NCBI GenBank assembly: GCA_022827625.1
Contig: JAJEIE010000018.1
Location: 62,001 to 126,000 of the forward strand
DNA length: 64,000 nucleotides
Direction of reading: 5' to 3'
Source: Candidatus Poribacteria bacterium
GTDB taxonomy: Bacteria; Poribacteria; WGA-4E; WGA-3G
The notes below the pieces were generated by a model. The model was given only the letters and a program-made list of their open reading frames with translations. It ran no database searches and was not told the DNA's origin. Both the position numbers and the translations under genes were made by a program. Shown here one piece after another: positions 8,726 to 16,843 of this stretch (the first letter of the stretch is position 1; every line of letters starts with the position of its first letter).

Positions 8726-8750
8726 GGTGAGGTGAACTCGTCCCTAAACT

Positions 8751-9980
8751 ATGAGAAACCAGATGTCTTTCACAGAACGATCCCGTACAATTGAATTAGG
8801 GTTGACCGTCTTACTCACGGGAAAACGCGACTGGATTCAAGGGAAATCAATCGGACTTATTACGAATCACACAGGCGTTGATGCTACCCTACAGAGCAAC
8901 TATCGGCTTCTCGCAGAAGATGCCGATTGCCAACTTGCCGCGATTTTCTCGCCAGAACACGGACTCTGGGGTGCAGTCCAAGACGGTATTGCTGTCGATA
9001 GCGCGCTAACTTCACCGAAAACCTGCAAGGACAACGGACGCAGCAGCTCAGATTTAATCGCTGAAAAAGTTTTCAGTCTGTATGGTCAATCTATGCGTCC
9101 GACCCCGGAGCAACTTGAAGGCATAGATCTGCTTATCTACGATATGCAGGATGTCAGTGTGCGCTACTATACTTACATTTCGACACTACTCTATGCCATG
9201 GAAGCCGCAAGCGACCAAGGCGTTGAATTTATCGTTGCTGACCGACCGAATCCGATAGGCTGCACGACTGTAAAGGGTCCTGTGTTAGCAAACGGATTTG
9301 AATCATTCGTTGGGATACACGCGGTTCCGATCCGCTACGGTCTGACAATCGGGGAACTGGCGATGCTCTTGAAAGCAGAACGCGTACCGTCGTGTCGGTT
9401 AAAGGTGGCGTGGATGCAGGGATACGAGCGTTGGATGTGGTACGACGATACAGGTCTGCCGTGGGTGCCGCCATCACCGAATATGCCGACCCTCACGACA
9501 GCGACGCTCTATCCGGGTTTATGTCTATTTGAAGGGACAAATATGAGCGAAGGACGAGGCACAACGAAGCCGTTTGAATACATCGGTGCCCCTTGGTGCG
9601 ATGGTGAAAGATGGGCAGAAACGTTGAATGGATTGCGGCTTCCGGGTGTCCGATTCCGATCGGTCGTTTTTACACCGGCTCCTGCCACGGAAAGCACAAA
9701 ACACGCCAGACAGACTTGCGGTGGGGTCGCGATTCACGTTACGGATAGGGAACATTTCCGTCCCATAGAAACGACTCTTCACATGTTATCTATTCTTACA
9801 TCCGAATACAGCGATCACTTTGCGTTCCGAACCTCACACTTTGACAGATTAGCAGGAAATAGCCGGCTCCGAAACGCTCTTATGAATGGAGAATCTGTGG
9901 ACGAAATTCAGAAGCGGTGGAGTGCGGAACTCCAGTCTTGGGTTGATAAGGCAAAACAGTATCACGCGTACAGCGAATAG
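8751..9980 (+). CDS. namZ: Exo-beta-N-acetylmuramidase NamZ (DUF1343)
   Basis: The 409-residue protein matches the DUF1343/NamZ family, which removes terminal N-acetylmuramic acid from peptidoglycan fragments. Conserved stretches are GLITNHTGVD, IFSPEHGLWGAVQDG, IYDMQDVSVRYYTYISTL, FIVADRPNPIG and EGTNMSEGRGTTKPFEYIGAPW. Many family members are exported, but no signal peptide is visible here, as the N-terminus MRNQMSFTERSRTIELG is polar. Either ATG (8751 or 8763) could be used. The gene lies between the beta-lactamase-fold hydrolase and AnmK. Together they would release and then phosphorylate MurNAc, a complete salvage logic. Family assignment is firm; location in the cell is inferred. Confidence 0.92.
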   Translation: MRNQMSFTERSRTIELGLTVLLTGKRDWIQGKSIGLITNHTGVDATLQSNYRLLAEDADCQLAAIFSPEHGLWGAVQDGIAVDSALTSPKTCKDNGRSSSDLIAEKVFSLYGQSMRPTPEQLEGIDLLIYDMQDVSVRYYTYISTLLYAMEAASDQGVEFIVADRPNPIGCTTVKGPVLANGFESFVGIHAVPIRYGLTIGELAMLLKAERVPSCRLKVAWMQGYERWMWYDDTGLPWVPPSPNMPTLTTATLYPGLCLFEGTNMSEGRGTTKPFEYIGAPWCDGERWAETLNGLRLPGVRFRSVVFTPAPATESTKHARQTCGGVAIHVTDREHFRPIETTLHMLSILTSEYSDHFAFRTSHFDRLAGNSRLRNALMNGESVDEIQKRWSAELQSWVDKAKQYHAYSE

Positions 9981-10066
9981 TTGTTGGTTGTTGGTTAATG
10001 CTTTTGGCAGTTGCGTAGGATTTGAATGCCACAAGGTCTCTTGACCAGTAACCCTCAACCAATAGT
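9977..10066. repeat. Heptamer-flanked repeat, family B, copy
   Basis: TTGTTGGTTGTTGGTTAATG is followed by the core TGGCAGTTGCGTAG, a TTGAATGCCACAAGG block and TCTCTTGACCAGTAACC. The same core with a few substitutions is at 54345-54400. The repeat begins at the namZ stop codon and ends 7 nt before the anmK start. It therefore fills the whole intergenic gap and displaces any ribosome site. Confidence 0.8.
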
Positions 10067-10072
10067 AAAAAA

Positions 10073-11260
10073 ATGACAGAATTTTACAAACTCCTCAACA
10101 GAGATAAAAAGTACATTATTGGTCTGATGTCTGGCACCTCAGTTGACGGTATTGATGCAGCCATCGTCGAAGTTAGTGGGCACGGATTGGAAACTGCAGT
10201 CAGTCTCATCGCTTTTGATACCTTCCCTTTCCCGCCCGGCGTGTCGCAACGTATTCTTGCCCTCTGTCACCCCGATACCGGTCGCGTTGACGACATCTGC
10301 GAGATGAACTTCTACATTGGACACCTTTTCGCAGCGGCTGCTAAACACATCCTTCAAAAGAGCGGAATGCCTTCCAACGACATTGCACTCATCGGCTCAC
10401 ACGGTCAAACGATCCACCATCTCCCCAGAGAGCCTAACACGACTCGTTACCCGTCAACCCTTCAGATTGGCGAGCCTGCGGTCATCGCACACGAAACGGG
10501 GATTCCAACCATCGCTGATTTTCGGGTGGCAGATATGGCAGCAGGTGGGCAAGGTGCACCGTTAGTCTCGTATCCAGACTACTTATTGTTCCACAACAGC
10601 GTTAAAACCGTAGGGCTTCTGAACATTGGAGGGATTGCAAATCTTACAGTGCTCCCAGCAGACTGCTCACCTGATGCTGTCTTGGCTTCGGATACAGGTC
10701 CCGGGAACATGTGTATTGATGCAGTCATCAGGGAGATCACGGAAGGAAGGGAACGCTATGATAAATCAGGTATGCGCGCCGCACACGGCACACCTTATCA
10801 ACCGCTTGTCAATGAATGGTTAAAGCACCCGTTTTTTCAACTGCAACCGCCGAAGACAACGGGGCGTGAAATGTTTGGGAATACCTTTGCAATGGGATGT
10901 CTAACGGCATGCCGTAAACATGGACTGTCGGATAACGACTGTATTGCGACGCTCACTGAATTGACTGTCCGGACGATTACAGACTACATTGCGCAATTTG
11001 TAGGGGAACGGAACCCGATAGACGTGCTTTACGTGAGCGGTGGGGGTGTCCACAATCGAACGATTATGCAGAGACTCAGTGAACTGTTGACCGATACAGC
11101 CGTTGAACCGGTGGATAAGTCGGGTATCTCCTCAGATGCCAAGGAAGCGATTGCGTTTGCAATTCTGGCGAATGAGGCACTCCATGGACAGGCTGCAAAT
11201 CTGCCTTCTGCTACTGGTGCGTCTGTTCGGAAAATTTTAGGGAAGTTTGTGTGTCCGTGA
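10073..11260 (+). CDS. anmK: Anhydro-N-acetylmuramic acid kinase
   Basis: Cytosolic sugar kinase of 395 residues. It cleaves the anhydro bond of 1,6-anhydro-MurNAc and phosphorylates it to MurNAc-6-phosphate during wall recycling. It has the family N-terminus (IIGLMSGTSVDGIDAAIVEV), IGSHGQTIHHLP, TIADFRVADMAAGGQGAPL, LLNIGGIANLTVLP, ASDTGPGNMCID and VSGGGVHNRTIM, with length as expected. It closes the plus-strand salvage cluster with NamZ. A murQ etherase is not present in this window. A family B repeat lies immediately upstream, and no clear ribosome site precedes the ATG. Confidence 0.96.
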   Translation: MTEFYKLLNRDKKYIIGLMSGTSVDGIDAAIVEVSGHGLETAVSLIAFDTFPFPPGVSQRILALCHPDTGRVDDICEMNFYIGHLFAAAAKHILQKSGMPSNDIALIGSHGQTIHHLPREPNTTRYPSTLQIGEPAVIAHETGIPTIADFRVADMAAGGQGAPLVSYPDYLLFHNSVKTVGLLNIGGIANLTVLPADCSPDAVLASDTGPGNMCIDAVIREITEGRERYDKSGMRAAHGTPYQPLVNEWLKHPFFQLQPPKTTGREMFGNTFAMGCLTACRKHGLSDNDCIATLTELTVRTITDYIAQFVGERNPIDVLYVSGGGVHNRTIMQRLSELLTDTAVEPVDKSGISSDAKEAIAFAILANEALHGQAANLPSATGASVRKILGKFVCP

Positions 11261-11466
11261 TTTATAATAAACGGGAGTTTGAGGCTAAAATAGGGTATCA
11301 CAACCTTGGTTGAAATAGTGGTCTAAATTTCCGAGGGCATTATTGTGCTATCTTGCATTGCAACGTTGTAGCGAAAAAACCATGTATTGCCAGTTCATCG
11401 GGTATTAACCGGACACGGCACTCGAGGGCAAACGTGAAAGAATTACTCTAAAAACTGGATAAAATG

Positions 11467-12645
11467 CTAAGGGGCTGTAGGGACTTGGTACTTACTGTTG
11501 CCGTGGGCACGTCGGGGAGCAGGAGATGGACAAATATATCGAAAATCACAAGCAACACAAGTATCTTCGTCCCCTGACGGGACCCACTGATCTAAAATAT
11601 TTCCGGCTACAACTTCCTGATTAACACAACTCTCAATATCTATAACTACCCTATCAAAGCGTTTTGCTGCTTCTTCTGCCCCTTCTGAATCTACCGGAAT
11701 AACTCGGATCGCGCGGGCAAAACGATAATCAAGAGAAAAATCGGGGATACTGTTTCCTGACTTCCACATGTTTAGCAAAGATTCATCCTGACTACCCGGT
11801 TTCGGTATAACATCAGTCTGTACATTTCTCACTGCTTTTTTAAGATCCTCAAGTTCTCGAGCGGACGGAGCAAGTTCGTTGATATATAAAAGCACACCCG
11901 CGGCAACAGGCAACGAGTCTGGTTGATTATTCCGTAGCCATGCGTATGTTTTTACTTGCCACTCCCCTTGTTTCCAATATTCATGATCTGTGGTTGGACG
12001 TTGTGAACCTTTGTAATCAATAATGACTTCAAAATCGCCTGTAAGGTCTGGGCACACCTTTTGAATTGCTTGACGAATGACGTTAGTGTTTGGAACTTCT
12101 GTGAGACTAACGTTTGTAACGACATCAATTATTCCGTGAAGTTCATATTTTTCAGCACGTATCGGGACTGAGTGGTCCGCTAGCACAGGAACATCTCGAG
12201 TTCCAATAACTTTTTCCTCTGCCAGTTGAATTAGAGGAAATAGGTGTTGTCCTAAATTGTTAACTGCTTGCTCTGCTCGTTCATAAGCAGATCTACGCGT
12301 TTCCGTACTACGCGGATTTTTACCTCCGGCTCTTAGGGTACTCTCTACCATATCACCGATAGTCCCTATGTCGTGAAGTTCCCGGTCTGCCGGAGGGTCT
12401 CCTTGATATGGCGTTGGATTTGAAGGCCAAGGAAACAGTGGGGCATCAGATTTCCAAATTCTATAGGCGTTCTCCATAACGCCGTGAATAAATTCACCAA
12501 ACCAGAGTTGAACAGGACGCGATGGTGGAAGGGAGCTCTGGTTATGGTACCGGTACTGTAGTCCGCACCTTAAGAAAGAGATGAGATCTCCAGTTAAACT
12601 ATAGGAAGGAATGATAGGATTTTCGGTCTTTCGCGCAAGTTCCAT
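11467..12645 (-). CDS. Fe-S cluster PD-(D/E)XK nuclease (AddB/Cas4-like)
   Basis: Predicted 392-residue nuclease with the RecB/AddB/Cas4-type fold. A motif-I His lies in GEFIHGVMENAY (H54). D174 is in HGIIDVV, the core motif is D210-Y-K212 in VIIDYKGSQ, and motif QxxxY follows in WQVKTYAWL (Q230). Four cysteines, C27 and then C363-x2-C366-x5-C372 (CVACDFRYIC), match the split iron-sulfur ligand pattern of AddB and Cas4. The helicase stop codon lies 5 nt upstream of the ATG at 12645. A GGGAG ribosome site sits within the helicase gene end, giving strong coupling; an in-frame TTG at 12660 is less likely. With the UvrD-family partner it should make a helicase-nuclease machine, but it lacks the inactive-helicase half of AddB. 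Last gene of the NurA-HerA-TGT-UvrD operon. Confidence 0.85.
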   Translation of the reverse strand: MELARKTENPIIPSYSLTGDLISFLRCGLQYRYHNQSSLPPSRPVQLWFGEFIHGVMENAYRIWKSDAPLFPWPSNPTPYQGDPPADRELHDIGTIGDMVESTLRAGGKNPRSTETRRSAYERAEQAVNNLGQHLFPLIQLAEEKVIGTRDVPVLADHSVPIRAEKYELHGIIDVVTNVSLTEVPNTNVIRQAIQKVCPDLTGDFEVIIDYKGSQRPTTDHEYWKQGEWQVKTYAWLRNNQPDSLPVAAGVLLYINELAPSARELEDLKKAVRNVQTDVIPKPGSQDESLLNMWKSGNSIPDFSLDYRFARAIRVIPVDSEGAEEAAKRFDRVVIDIESCVNQEVVAGNILDQWVPSGDEDTCVACDFRYICPSPAPRRAHGNSKYQVPTAP

Positions 12646-12650
12646 ATAAC

Positions 12651-15035
12651 TTACTCCCAAATCAGATGAATAGGTAAATTATTTGCCTGTACCGGATTGC
12701 TCCCACTAACTGGAGTTTTCCAACTCCATTCGCTGTTGGATTTCCATCCCATAGCTACATGTTTTATAGTGGTGTTGTAACTGAGGCAAGAGTCCAATCC
12801 GACCAACAGTAATATAGATTGTGGACGACTATATGCCACGTAATAAAGTCGAATGAGGTCATCGAATGTTCGTGCTAATGATCCACGGTTCATACGCAAT
12901 GGACCAACCTCGCAGTAAGGTGCCAAGTCATCTTCCAAGTTCTGCACAGCAGATGCTCTTTCTGGAAAACGTCGAAATCGTTGCGCAGGATGGTTTCTTT
13001 TATAATCGGAAGCTACATCAACAATGACTAATGGATATTCTAACCCTTTGGCTTGATGAACTGTCATAAAAGGAAAATGGCTCCGAGGCACATGAGGCAT
13101 GATGTCTTCATCAACTTCAACACTCCCTTCAGCTATTGGCACAAGAATATCAGAGATTGCTCTTCGAATGCTTCGTTCTTCATGTTCCGACTGGTCAAAA
13201 AAGATTTTAGAACGGTAGGACGAGAAGACAGCAGCATTTGAAATACAACGAGCAACGGCTTCCATGTAGACCTGCCCCTCTGGATCATCGTGCAGTTCAG
13301 GAATCCAAGTGATAATCGCGAAACACAGTTCTAAAAGAGGCCATTCACTTGGCCATCCATTTAGACGCTGTGTTTTTCTAAGTTTCCAATTTTGAACATA
13401 GTGAGAAAGTCCCGTCGGTTGGTTCGGAATTGGGTTGGTTCCAATAAAATTCCGAGCGGCCTCGCGCCAGCGATCTAAGGTTCTCGCTTCATGGCGAAGA
13501 TAGCGAAGTCGATCTTGTTGTTCACTTTCAGGGTCTATGCACTCTAAAATGATGCCGAGCAACTGTTGAATTACCGGTATATCCCTTAAGGAACGGCCCC
13601 GGGGGTTGAACACATTAATTCCGCGTTCCTCAAGGCGTTGTCGTAAGAGAAATGGTAGACGTTCTTTTTCCCTACTGGAAAATTCATTTACAGTATGAGA
13701 AAGAAAAACGCTATCTCCAAAATCTCCGCTATCTTTGTTTTTCATTATTGGGTACTGCTGCCCCCCAACTTCTATATGATAGCCATCTCCCCTAAACACA
13801 TCCATTAAAAATGATGCTAAGTTGTCAGCAAGCGTTTCTTGGTTAGAGCGGAACATACCCAGCACAGGCATCTGATTAGATGGATTTTGTGCAATTATTT
13901 GCGGTTTTTGGGAATGAACCCGCGCGGGGGCGAAATCTGGATCGTTTGTGACAAACTCGTTAAAAAATTTGACAATCTCCGGTGTCGATCGGTAATTTTC
14001 CACAAGATATTTGACTTCTGGTGCCTGAGATTTGTCAAAAACTTGATTGAAGCGCGCAATAAAGTCCCTAAACAGTTCTACCGTAGCCCCCCTAAATCGG
14101 TATAGCGACTGATCGTCATCACCCACTATCGTAAAAGAAGCACCGGAACGGCGAACGAGCTCAAAGTAGATACTTTCCTGTAATGGATTTGTATCTTGAT
14201 ACTCATCAACAAGTAATGCCTTTAGGTTTGATGTGAACCTCTCATCGAATTTACCTTGTACAAGTTGTTGAAAAAAAAGCTCCTCCAACTGGGCATAATC
14301 CAATTGATTGTTGTTATTCATGTATTCACGGTACGATTCAAAAGCACTGACGATTGCACTTCGAGCTTCACTATCTTCGGTAGATTGCTGATATTGCTGT
14401 AAATTGACTTGGTCATGAACAAATCGATCTATGATAGTCCGGCAGATGTCAAGTTTTTCCTTGAAATTTCTCGGTTGGTTGCTAAAAAAAGTAAAATTAG
14501 ACAAATATTCCGCCAGTTCGTCGTTGTTGTGAGCTCCTGTTGCGAATAATCCTTGATTCCTGAAAAGTGCGTTGTTAACGAAACCTTCCACAATGACCGG
14601 GACCGGATCAGATGGAGAGCGAACAGTTGTTAATACGTCGTTGCAAATGCTGTCCAATGTTCCGGTTATGAATTGATTTATGTCAATTGAATCCAGTAGA
14701 TTCTGAGAACCTAATATCGGGTAGGAGGAAGTGTTTTGGAGGTAAGAGATGATGCTTGATCCCCATTCGATTAAACGCGCACGAATTTCTGCTGCTGCCT
14801 TCCTTGTAAACGTTGTGATTAGGATTTCTTCAGGACGAAAGCCTTCCACGAATACCAATCGTAATGCCCGAAGAACAAGTACTGTTGTTTTTCCACTTCC
14901 TGGTCCGGCAACAATCATTAAAGGCGTTTCTGCGGGATGTATAATACATTGCTCTTGATTTTGGTTTGAAGGAGAGGTTTGAAATCGGGGAATTGCCTCC
15001 TGGACAAGTGAGACGAAACCTTTCGATGCAATCAT
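12651..15035 (-). CDS. UvrD/Rep/PcrA-family DNA helicase
   Basis: Superfamily 1A 3'-5' DNA helicase of 794 residues with the full motif set. These are the Q-like QNQEQCI segment, Walker A AGPGSGKTTVL (~43-51), motif Ia TTFTRKAAAEIRARL, Walker B LLVDEYQDTN, motif III VGDDDQSLYRFRGA, motif IV VENYRSTPEIV, motif V TVHQAKGLEYPLVIV and motif VI YYVAYSRPQSILLL. It is not the housekeeping form by context. It lies 57 nt after the transglycosylase gene and 5 nt before the Fe-S nuclease gene on the same strand. No nuclease domain is fused; the neighbour supplies it. Likely role: unwinding or resecting DNA within this gene cluster's pathway. Confidence 0.93.
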   Translation of the reverse strand: MIASKGFVSLVQEAIPRFQTSPSNQNQEQCIIHPAETPLMIVAGPGSGKTTVLVLRALRLVFVEGFRPEEILITTFTRKAAAEIRARLIEWGSSIISYLQNTSSYPILGSQNLLDSIDINQFITGTLDSICNDVLTTVRSPSDPVPVIVEGFVNNALFRNQGLFATGAHNNDELAEYLSNFTFFSNQPRNFKEKLDICRTIIDRFVHDQVNLQQYQQSTEDSEARSAIVSAFESYREYMNNNNQLDYAQLEELFFQQLVQGKFDERFTSNLKALLVDEYQDTNPLQESIYFELVRRSGASFTIVGDDDQSLYRFRGATVELFRDFIARFNQVFDKSQAPEVKYLVENYRSTPEIVKFFNEFVTNDPDFAPARVHSQKPQIIAQNPSNQMPVLGMFRSNQETLADNLASFLMDVFRGDGYHIEVGGQQYPIMKNKDSGDFGDSVFLSHTVNEFSSREKERLPFLLRQRLEERGINVFNPRGRSLRDIPVIQQLLGIILECIDPESEQQDRLRYLRHEARTLDRWREAARNFIGTNPIPNQPTGLSHYVQNWKLRKTQRLNGWPSEWPLLELCFAIITWIPELHDDPEGQVYMEAVARCISNAAVFSSYRSKIFFDQSEHEERSIRRAISDILVPIAEGSVEVDEDIMPHVPRSHFPFMTVHQAKGLEYPLVIVDVASDYKRNHPAQRFRRFPERASAVQNLEDDLAPYCEVGPLRMNRGSLARTFDDLIRLYYVAYSRPQSILLLVGLDSCLSYNTTIKHVAMGWKSNSEWSWKTPVSGSNPVQANNLPIHLIWE

Positions 15036-15092
15036 GTAATCGAATTATCCTTTCATAGTTTTAACAAAATTTTATGGCACTATGTGGGGAAA

Positions 15093-16838
15093 TCACGTAC
15101 CTGACTTCTTTGGAGATTTCTTAGATTTTCCATGCAAAATTTTATGATAAAATACCCAAGTGTTGTGAAATCCCCTTCGTCTGTTACGATTTGCCCCCCT
15201 GAAGACTACAACATTAATACCTAATTCCTTGCAAATGTGGCACCTACATTTTTTCCAAGGTTGATCTCTCATTAATCGCTTATGTTCATGAATAAAATGA
15301 TTACCTTCCCCTTTCCGTTCAAGGAGTGGTCCATATTTTTCAACACTATCAAGGACCTTCTTTTCTGATTCCGGCGTTCCATCAAAATCGTCAAGGTTTG
15401 ACAGACACCGATTTTCTAATTCTTCCAATTCTTTAATGGACATTGAATTAGATTGTGCAGCAGCGCGCATCGCTTTTGATGTACTCATAGGAACTCGTAT
15501 GGTCCCGTACCAATCACCTTCTCCATCAGGGGCTAGGTAATTCCGATCCGAACTCAGCCATGCTTTCCTCAAATAAGACGCGCTATCAAAACTGGAAACC
15601 CCTAGATTCTGAAAACTGCCTTGAAGATTCGGTCGAAGAACACCAAAAAGGTGAACCCAAATATTCTCTTTTTTACCACAAGTATGTTTTTGCAAGGTCT
15701 CACGAACAGCAGCCACTATTTCCAGAATCTCAGAATCTTTTCTGCGGACAAGTCCACCGAGTGCAACATGCTTATATCCCATTTCAATGTACCTTCGGAC
15801 ATAAAACACATAGTCGTCACGAGTCACACCTTGTATGGAACCAACCGGGGCAAATTCATATTTATTCTCTTTACAAATTTTTAAAAATTGTTTAGCATTC
15901 TTTTCGGTTAAGTCCATCCGTTCTTGTTTTTCTTCGGAAGTTATTGATGGAATCGGAATATGATCGACAGATGCCCCTAGATTAAAACCAAATTGACTAT
16001 AGAGAGATGCTGCTTTTTCGGGGCTAATCGGAGGCTCAGAATCTGCGGTGTATGAGAATGCTCCAGGGTCTCCAAACAAGAGCATATCTTCAGGCATTCG
16101 CCTATCGTCGCGCAGATTGAATGTGCCTTTTTGCTTAAGGCGACTCAGGGGACCCTTCCCAGTTTTCAGTTGAGCAAGACTAAAGAGTAAACCATCATAA
16201 GGGGGTGCCTCCTCAAAAATCTCGTGTGCATAGCGTCTGTTAATGTAATGTCTATCTTCAGGTGTTTCATTCCCTCTAAAGGGTTCATAAACGTAATCAT
16301 CCCAATCCGGAAAGAAGTAGAGACAAGAATGCTTGTTTGCACCTTGAATAGGAATTGCGGCGGTACTATTTGACAAATTATACAACCAGTTTTTCATCGC
16401 TTGCTGTTTTCTTCCAATCCCACCTTCAGCATAGATAATTTTGTCAGAACCAAATAACGTTGTAATGCAGGAAATTGCTGGCAGATAATCTTTGCCCAGA
16501 TTGACGAAAACGGATGTTGGTAACCCAATTTCTTTCAAACTCTGCATGACCTTTGGACGTATTTTTTTCGCTGCTTCCTTATTCAAACGCTCGTCGTAAG
16601 GTTCAATGAGTGTAGTAGCATCAATGATCTCATACTTAGCAGAGATAATTTTTATCATGAGGCCGGGAGGCCATCCGTTCTCCCTGAGAAACTTTCGTAA
16701 CACTCGGTAGTTGGGTCCGTCATAAACCTCAAGAGCTGGAATTTGACCGAAACTCTCAATTTTCTTATTTGAACACCCTAAAATTAGTAAACACCCCGCC
16801 GCAGATTCTTGAGAGTTAGGTTGCAAACATTTCAACAT
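15093..16838 (-). CDS. TGT-superfamily base-exchange enzyme, DpdA-like, with N-terminal DUF6884-like domain
   Basis: Predicted 7-deazaguanine transglycosylase of 581 residues. N-terminal part (~15-150): a DUF6884/YaaA-like domain (LLILGCSNKK, IPALEVYDGPNYRVLRKFL, IKIISAKYEII). Middle: a TIM barrel with tRNA-guanine-transglycosylase landmarks. D257 in FGDPGAFSY and D292 in SVDHIPIP lie at the base-recognition positions. VGSIQGVTRDDY and VALGGLVRR follow. The presumed nucleophile is D418 in SSFDSASYLRKAW. C-terminal: an intact TGT zinc site, C531-x-C533-x2-C536-x21-H558. Bacterial DpdA enzymes of this superfamily insert preQ0 into DNA. The ATG at 16838 follows the HerA stop by 5 nt; a GTG at 16862 would overlap it. 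No preQ0 biosynthesis genes lie nearby. DNA rather than tRNA as substrate is inferred from the helicase/nuclease neighbours. Confidence 0.82.
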   Translation of the reverse strand: MLKCLQPNSQESAAGCLLILGCSNKKIESFGQIPALEVYDGPNYRVLRKFLRENGWPPGLMIKIISAKYEIIDATTLIEPYDERLNKEAAKKIRPKVMQSLKEIGLPTSVFVNLGKDYLPAISCITTLFGSDKIIYAEGGIGRKQQAMKNWLYNLSNSTAAIPIQGANKHSCLYFFPDWDDYVYEPFRGNETPEDRHYINRRYAHEIFEEAPPYDGLLFSLAQLKTGKGPLSRLKQKGTFNLRDDRRMPEDMLLFGDPGAFSYTADSEPPISPEKAASLYSQFGFNLGASVDHIPIPSITSEEKQERMDLTEKNAKQFLKICKENKYEFAPVGSIQGVTRDDYVFYVRRYIEMGYKHVALGGLVRRKDSEILEIVAAVRETLQKHTCGKKENIWVHLFGVLRPNLQGSFQNLGVSSFDSASYLRKAWLSSDRNYLAPDGEGDWYGTIRVPMSTSKAMRAAAQSNSMSIKELEELENRCLSNLDDFDGTPESEKKVLDSVEKYGPLLERKGEGNHFIHEHKRLMRDQPWKKCRCHICKELGINVVVFRGANRNRRRGFHNTWVFYHKILHGKSKKSPKKSGT

Positions 16839-16843
16839 AATTC

